A DNA stretch of 25,658 nt from Deinococcus frigens DSM 12807 (GTDB lineage Bacteria; Deinococcota; Deinococci; Deinococcales; Deinococcaceae). The stretch lies in assembly GCF_000701425.1 (NCBI RefSeq), contig NZ_JNIW01000053.1, positions 1 to 25,658 on the forward strand. Reading direction: 5' to 3'. This document shows, in pieces, positions 21,945-25,658 of this stretch. Numbering within the stretch: the first letter of the stretch is position 1; every line of letters begins with the position of its first letter. The notes beneath the pieces were generated by a model. That model did not search any database, was not told the DNA's origin, and saw only the letters and a list, made by a program, of their open reading frames with translations. Both the position numbers and the translations under genes were made by a program.

Positions 21945-22399
21945 ACGCCTCCCCCCGCGCCACCCCGACGCCCCAGCAGGTGGCTTACAGCGACGCCTCG
22001 GTGCGCATTCCAGGACTCGCCCCCGGCCTGCGGTCTGGGCGTCACCTGGCCGCCCTGGGCGTGGTCATCGGCGAGGTGACGCACAGCCGCGTGCAGCGCG
22101 TCACCTCCGTGGCCGAGGCCGAGTTGCGCGCCGCCGGGCTGGCTGTCATTCTGGCCGCACCGGGCCACCTGACCCTGCATGTCGACTGCGCCCTGAGCGC
22201 CGCGTTGCTGGATGACCCACGCGGGCCGCACCGCCTCGTTCCACTGGCGCAGGCGATCCACGAAGCCGCCGTGGCGCGGGGCGTGGAATTCACCGTTGTC
22301 AGGGTACCGGGCGAACGCAACCCGGCGCACGCTGTGGCGTACGGACGCTTGCAGGCGGAACTGGCCGAACGGCGGGCCCGGTTCGGAGACCGCCGATGA
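21941..22399 (+). CDS. RNase H-like protein (RVT_3 type), one acidic residue replaced
   Basis: 152 residues with the RNase HI-like order of catalytic residues: D18 (AYSDAS), E61 (SVAEAELRAAGLAVIL), D82 (TLHVDCALSAALL). In the final motif (RVPGERNPAHAVAY) the usual aspartate is missing, with H130 close to its place. Cellular enzymes of this family cut RNA in RNA-DNA hybrids; here activity is uncertain because of the lost fourth acid. On a plasmid, primer removal or R-loop control is a reasonable guess, nothing more. GTG start inside the previous stop, ATGA overlap with the next ORF. Confidence 0.65.
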   Translation: MNASPRATPTPQQVAYSDASVRIPGLAPGLRSGRHLAALGVVIGEVTHSRVQRVTSVAEAELRAAGLAVILAAPGHLTLHVDCALSAALLDDPRGPHRLVPLAQAIHEAAVARGVEFTVVRVPGERNPAHAVAYGRLQAELAERRARFGDRR

Positions 22400-22695
22400 C
22401 TGGGCCTGGTGGTCTACCCGTCACACCCAATATGCCGCGCGTCCTGAGCGCCCTGTTTCGCTGGAGTCGAGATTGGGGAACCCACGGTCCTGCAGGGTGG
22501 TTTTTCCGCGTGCTGGAGCGTTTCCATGACGCCGGAAGAACCTTGACGCCCCAAAAAGGCACGGACGTACCATCAGCGCTCCGCCGCAGGCCAGAGACGT
22601 TGCCCGAAGCGCTTCCGGGGACGCGCCCGAATGGAAGTGCCAGGCCAGCCGCCCGGCCCATGCCACGGGCGTCACCCCAGAGGCGTGGACCATGA
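22396..22695 (+). CDS. Possible small protein, 99 aa
   Basis: Not recognised. It overlaps both neighbours by ATGA, which supports a coupled gene, but third-position GC is clearly lower than in the neighbours and the composition is arginine/proline-rich, so it may be spacer DNA that happens to be open. The most protein-like part is VLSALFRWSRDWGTHGPAGWFFRVLERFHDAG (about 17-48). Confidence 0.35.
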   Translation: MTGPGGLPVTPNMPRVLSALFRWSRDWGTHGPAGWFFRVLERFHDAGRTLTPQKGTDVPSALRRRPETLPEALPGTRPNGSARPAARPMPRASPQRRGP

Positions 22696-23255
22696 AGCGC
22701 ATGTCCCGTCTCTCCGGTTTGCTCAGCCTGCTTGTCGGCGTGCACCAGCTCGTTCTGCATCCCATTGCCGTCTGCCGCGCATGGACGGTGCTGTACGGCC
22801 CGGTGCGTGACCCCCGCTTGCTGGTGGCTTTCGCGGTGCATGACCTGGGTTACTGGCGGTGCCCGAACCTGTTAGGCGTTGCGGGGGAGGCGCACGTCGA
22901 ACTGGGGGCGCGCATCATGACCGCGCTGTTCGATCCGCCCGCCGGGCGCTGGGCTTTTCAGACGGCCTGCGGCGTGCTGCACCTGGGTCCCTGGGGACTG
23001 TTCACGCTGCTGCACAGCCGCTTTTACGCCGCGCATCTGGGCGTGTGCCCCAGTCGGCTGTGCGCGGAGGTGTGGGAGGACCTGCAGTGCGCCCGCGAGG
23101 GGCGTTACACGGGATTTGACCCGGCGGCGCTGGCCCTGCCGGACGGTGATCCCCGCTTTGTCCGGGTCTGGGCGGCGCAGACCCGCGTGCTGATGGCCGA
23201 CTGGGCGAGGGATCAGGCGGTGGCGCTGACCCCGCAGCCCGGCGGCGCCACATGA
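22692..23255 (+). CDS. HD-domain-like protein, 187 aa
   Basis: Residues 40-115 resemble a small family of HD-superfamily proteins: FAVHDLGYWRCPNLLGVAGEAHVELGARI (H50-D51 as the HD pair, H68), then LLHSRFYAAHLGVCPSRLCAEVWE with H108. HD proteins are metal-dependent phosphohydrolases acting on nucleotides or cyclic nucleotides; the substrate here is unknown. The N-terminus (residues 5-30) is hydrophobic but interrupted, so I do not call a membrane anchor. It starts in an ATGA overlap and its stop overlaps the following small ORF. Confidence 0.6.
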   Translation: MKRMSRLSGLLSLLVGVHQLVLHPIAVCRAWTVLYGPVRDPRLLVAFAVHDLGYWRCPNLLGVAGEAHVELGARIMTALFDPPAGRWAFQTACGVLHLGPWGLFTLLHSRFYAAHLGVCPSRLCAEVWEDLQCAREGRYTGFDPAALALPDGDPRFVRVWAAQTRVLMADWARDQAVALTPQPGGAT

Positions 23256-23446
23256 CAGGTTTGGGCCTCCTTGATTCCGCCGGCCTGGACTTTCGGATCA
23301 ATGTGAATGCCGGGCGGCCTCCACGCCCTGCTCGCCAGACCCGTCACCCAGCCCTGGCCGGGGGACGTTGCCCCCAGCCCAGTCTCCTTTGCCACGGCCA
23401 CGCGGCCTTCCCTGCATGTGGCTGTGGCAAAGGAGCAACGCGATGA
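23252..23446 (+). CDS. Doubtful 64-aa ORF
   Basis: Overlaps the HD gene and the next gene by ATGA at both ends, like its neighbours, but third-position GC is low and its second half is the SD-sequestering hairpin at 23384-23435. It may be translated only to open that hairpin (a leader-like ORF), or not at all. Confidence 0.25.
   Translation: MTGLGLLDSAGLDFRINVNAGRPPRPARQTRHPALAGGRCPQPSLLCHGHAAFPACGCGKGATR
23384..23442 (+). promoter_or_regulatory. Long hairpin sequestering the Shine-Dalgarno of the next gene
   Basis: CTCCTTTGCCACGGCCACG (23384-23402) pairs with the segment 23417-23435 ending TGGCAAAGGAG. The stem is about 19 bp with two G-U wobbles and a 14-nt loop. The right arm contains AAAGGAG, 7 nt before ATG 23443, so a folded mRNA hides the ribosome site. 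It does not follow the GGCCA-N10 rule. Confidence 0.7.
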
Positions 23447-23943
23447 TCCCAGCCCACACCCTGAGTCTGACCCTGACCGATCCTCTGGGTACGCCCATCA
23501 CCGTGCAGGCCGCCAATCTGGGTGACCTGCGCGCCTTGCAGCGCCATTACGGCGCGCAGGGTATGCGGCCGCACTCGCGCCCGGTTCCAGGCGGCCTGCA
23601 ATTGCCGCTGGCAAGCCACGACACTTTCGACTGGAGCCTGATCGGCGCGCGGCCCTGGGTCACGCCGGAGGGCGAGGCCGTGGTGTTCTGCGCCGGGCAT
23701 GTGTACAAGCAGCGGGTGCTTGATGAGGTGGAAACACGCAAAATGCGGCTGCCACCCGCCATCAAGTATTCGCGTGGGGCCAAGGGGACGGACCCCGAGG
23801 AACTGCGCGAGAAAGGGGACGCCGAGTTCCAGTACGTCACGCTGGTGATGTTCCGGGGTGGTGGGCGGGCCCACCCCGACTTCGCCTTGCCGGGCGGCGC
23901 GCGTCAGCGGCTGGCGGTGGCCCAGCCGGAGGCCGCCGACTAG
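23443..23943 (+). CDS. Hypothetical protein, 166 aa
   Basis: Not recognised. ATG 23443 has an AGGAG site that is buried in the preceding hairpin, so translation is probably switched. The protein starts with beta-type segments (HTLSLTLTDPLGTPITVQAANLGDLRALQRHYG) and has a charged middle (KYSRGAKGTDPEELREKGDAEFQYVTLVMFRGGG). No membrane or signal segment. Third-position GC supports coding. Confidence 0.7.
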   Translation: MIPAHTLSLTLTDPLGTPITVQAANLGDLRALQRHYGAQGMRPHSRPVPGGLQLPLASHDTFDWSLIGARPWVTPEGEAVVFCAGHVYKQRVLDEVETRKMRLPPAIKYSRGAKGTDPEELREKGDAEFQYVTLVMFRGGGRAHPDFALPGGARQRLAVAQPEAAD

Positions 23944-23974
23944 CGACCAGAGCGGGCGGGGCAGGGGAGACCTG

Positions 23975-24012
23975 GCCGGACGGCGCGCGCGCCGTCCGGC
24001 GTACCCGTCGTC
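23975..24012 (+). promoter_or_regulatory. Variant hairpin leader
   Basis: GCCGGACGGC/GCCGTCCGGC (23975-23984 with 23991-24000), perfect 10 bp with a GCGCGC loop. The bases before ATG 24013 end in cgtcgtc as in the main family, and the left side still reads TGGCC, but the right arm is shifted and GGCCA is not preserved (GGCGT-N10-ATG). Confidence 0.6.
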
Positions 24013-24483
24013 ATGATCACCTTTCAGGACCGGCAGTGGGCCGAGCAGGCCGCCGCCGCACGCATGTTTGCCCGTCATCCTGTTCACCTGGCCCTGGCGC
24101 GTCAGGGGGTCTTCTGGCGCTCAGCAGAGCACCAGAAGCCAGGCCGGGCCACCCTGACGTACGCCTCTGGCCCCGACACCCGGACGCCGCGTCCCTTTAC
24201 CGTCTCGCTGGACGTGCTGGACACGCCGAGCGCCGAGGATGCCCCGGTGCTGGACGTGCGGGTGGCCGTTGCCGTGGCCGCATCGTATGGCCTGGCCCGC
24301 AGGATTCGGACCATGGAGGCCGCGCTGGTACGGCTGCTGCGTGCGGCGTTCCCCGTCGATCAGGTGCGGGTGTGTTACCTGCGGGTGACGCCGTCAGGGA
24401 GATGTGAGCTGCCGGTGCAGAGCCGGGGCGTGTGGCGGACGTTGCCGGGTGTGGACGCCAGTATGCCAGGGCGTGAGCGGTGA
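24013..24483 (+). CDS. Hypothetical protein, 156 aa
   Basis: Not recognised. Led by the variant hairpin, no Shine-Dalgarno. The front is helical (DRQWAEQAAAARMFARHPVHLALARQ), the middle has beta strands (PFTVSLDVLD, VLDVRVAVAVAASYGLARRI), and a cysteine-containing segment ends it (QVRVCYLRVTPSGRCELPVQSRGVWRTL). Confidence 0.65.
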   Translation: MITFQDRQWAEQAAAARMFARHPVHLALARQGVFWRSAEHQKPGRATLTYASGPDTRTPRPFTVSLDVLDTPSAEDAPVLDVRVAVAVAASYGLARRIRTMEAALVRLLRAAFPVDQVRVCYLRVTPSGRCELPVQSRGVWRTLPGVDASMPGRER

Positions 24484-24535
24484 CGTTGACGCGGCCTCCC
24501 GCAGATCGCCTGCCCGCCAGGGACCCAGAACCAGG

Positions 24536-25024
24536 ATGCGCGTGAATGCAGCGCACGTCCTCACGCCGTCAAGCCTGGTTTCCCCGCTGACGTCCACCGA
24601 CAGTGCAGGACCTTCCCTTGCCTTGAGTAGGGCGGCCCAGGTCGTACTGGACGCGGTGCGGGGACGCGGCAGTCTGAGTGTCGTGCAGGCCCGCGTGTTG
24701 CTGGGGGCCGATCCGCAGGGGGCGCTGTCGGAGCTGTGCGCTGCCCTGCTTGTGGTCCATGACCAGGGTGGGGGCCCGGAACGTGGGCGGCGGGCTGGCC
24801 TGTTCCGGGCTGCGCCGTGTGGGCGCGTGCCGCAGCCAGAGGACCTGGCCCGCGCGCGGCAGGTGCTCGGCGGTCAGGTCTGGACACTGGGAACGGCGGC
24901 GCGTGTCCTGGGATGGGAGGTGGCCGACACGCTGGAGGCGGTGCGCGCCCTGATCAGCGCGGGCGAGGCGATTGGGAGCGTGGTGGGCGCGACAGTGGTG
25001 GTGCGGGTACTCGGTTGGGGTTGA
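24536..25024 (+). CDS. Hypothetical protein with possible winged-helix repeats, 162 aa
   Basis: Not assigned to a family. Two segments look like helix-turn-helix units: ALSRAAQVVLDAVRGRGSLSVVQARVLLGADPQGALSELCAALLV and LARARQVLGGQVWTLGTAARVLGWEVADTLEAVRALISAGEAI. A regulator or DNA-binding role is therefore possible. ATG 24536 is preferred; an upstream in-frame GTG at 24473 overlaps the previous gene. The codons before 24536 look non-coding. Last gene before the right-hand repeat region and IS. Confidence 0.55.
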   Translation: MRVNAAHVLTPSSLVSPLTSTDSAGPSLALSRAAQVVLDAVRGRGSLSVVQARVLLGADPQGALSELCAALLVVHDQGGGPERGRRAGLFRAAPCGRVPQPEDLARARQVLGGQVWTLGTAARVLGWEVADTLEAVRALISAGEAIGSVVGATVVVRVLGWG

Positions 25025-25092
25025 TCACCTGATCAGGGACATTCAAGAAATGGAGTGTCCACAGTGGGTCTACCCGGCCCGGGCCATTCGGG

Positions 25093-25262
25093 GTGAATTC
25101 AGTGACATGCTCCAGGGCAGTGTCAGGGCGTCAGCAAGTTTCACGGTGATCACTTGAACTGGGGATAAGTTTCACTGGAATGTTGATTTCAGCGCAGCGG
25201 TGAACATGCTGATTTCAGTGAAATACGGACTTTCCTCTCTCTGTACCTTCAGTGGCATGAAG
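25093..25262. repeat. Cluster of TTTCA-type short repeats, iteron-like
   Basis: AAGTTTCAC occurs at 25136-25144 and 25167-25175; GATTTCAG at 25185-25192 and 25211-25218; related sites (TTCAGTGACATG near 25098, TTCAGTGGCATGA near 25249) bracket them. One copy is a palindrome, TTTCAGTGAAA. The stretch 25025-25321 has no gene and is lower in GC than its surroundings. It could be a replication origin, partition site or operator array. Confidence 0.5.
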
Positions 25263-25321
25263 TCTCGTGGTCTGGGTCTGGAAGACACGCATATGACCGC
25301 GCCAGACCGTGTCTCACGACC

Positions 25322-25658
25322 TGACGGCCTGACAGAAATTATGAGAAAGCGTCCCCGGTAGGCGACACTTTCTGTTTGTGACAACCGAAAATGCTACCGG
25401 GGACGCACCCCGACTCTACCAAGCCGTCTTCTCCCATATCCAGAGTGGATTGTGGAACGACATCCGCAACGCTCACACGCTGGCCTGGATGGTCACGGGC
25501 CTGCTGCTCTCCCAGCGCAGTTCCATTCCCGCGTGGCTCCCTTACATCCACTCCCGTGCCACGTTCGCGCAAAGCAGTGAACGCCGAGTTCGCCGGTGGC
25601 TGGAGAATCCAGCCATAGACCCCACCAGCATTTATGGTCCGCTCGTCACCCGTGCCCT
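25322..25658 (+). mobile_element. Left end of a DDE-transposase insertion sequence
   Basis: Begins TGACGGCCTGACA-GAAATT-ATGAGAAAG (25322-25349), the same terminal repeat as the MITE at 14637, followed by the transposase gene. The right end lies outside the window. Confidence 0.75.
25378..25658 (+). CDS. Transposase N-terminus, probably IS4-like (3' end outside window)
   Basis: The frame is open from GTG 25378 to the window edge. The sequence [45 protein letters not shown], then [26 protein letters not shown] is the N-terminal DNA-binding region of an IS4-like transposase by motif memory; the DDE catalytic core lies outside. It starts 56 nt inside the terminal repeat, so it is transcribed inward. 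Confidence 0.75.
   Translation, partial: MTTENATGDAPRLYQAVFSHIQSGLWNDIRNAHTLAWMVTGLLLSQRSSIPAWLPYIHSRATFAQSSERRVRRWLENPAIDPTSIYGPLVTRA

Noticed and set aside
5026..24000. Leader hairpins read as ordinary intrinsic terminators
   Set aside because: They lack T-tracts, lie at a fixed distance from the following ATG, and follow stop codons at variable distance.
25093..25262. CRISPR array
   Set aside because: Repeats are only 8-13 bp, imperfect and unevenly spaced; no cas genes.

Overview
This GC-rich window looks like accessory DNA from a Deinococcus-type genome, most likely part of a large plasmid. That placement is inferred from base composition, the leaderless-looking promoter at 1891-1904, an IS605-type TnpB similar to the Deinococcus ISDra2 protein, and plasmid-type gene content. 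No chromosomal housekeeping gene, tRNA or rRNA is present.

Layout: (1) 1-4600 is a patchwork. It holds the 3' end of an IS6-family element, a TOPRIM (primase-like) gene beheaded by that element, two unknown ORFs, a complete ATPase_2/DUF234-type ATPase with a nuclease-like C-terminus, and a frameshifted XRE-ImmA/IrrE protease gene on the minus strand. (2) 5008-10318 is a 1740-residue DNA methylase-helicase fusion with paired hairpins in front and a hairpin behind. (3) 10333-11777 has an unknown gene, a decayed leader and a VapBC toxin-antitoxin pair. (4) 11792-20516 is a PRTRC (ParB-related, ThiF-related cassette) module: protein E, protein C (ubiquitin-like), two unknown genes, protein B (E2-like), ThiF (E1-like), more unknown genes and a second protein B. 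A 240-bp MITE and a TnpB transposon have entered this module. (5) 20560-25024 is a run of mostly unknown small genes, many overlapping by 4 nt, including an RNase H-like and an HD-domain-like protein. (6) 25025-25658 has a cluster of short repeats and the left end of a DDE-transposase IS whose terminus matches the MITE.

The most interesting signal is in DNA and RNA rather than protein. Seven genes are preceded by an inverted repeat with constant outer arms TGGCC/GGCCA and a gene-specific, covarying inner stem, and the right arm lies exactly 10 nt before the ATG (GGCCA-N10-ATG). Two further copies with the same spacing have lost their gene: one ends in ACG instead of ATG, the other had its start codon separated from the gene by the TnpB element. 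One more hairpin (24013 gene) is a looser variant, and another (23443 gene) buries a Shine-Dalgarno. The motif precedes the methylase-helicase and most PRTRC genes but not vapBC or the insertion sequences, so it looks like a plasmid-specific regulon or translation-initiation device. I know of no description of it.

Functionally the PRTRC genes supply E1-like, E2-like and ubiquitin-like components; the E2-like gene is duplicated. Protein A (JAB-like), protein D and ParB are not in the window, so the module is either incomplete here or continues outside.
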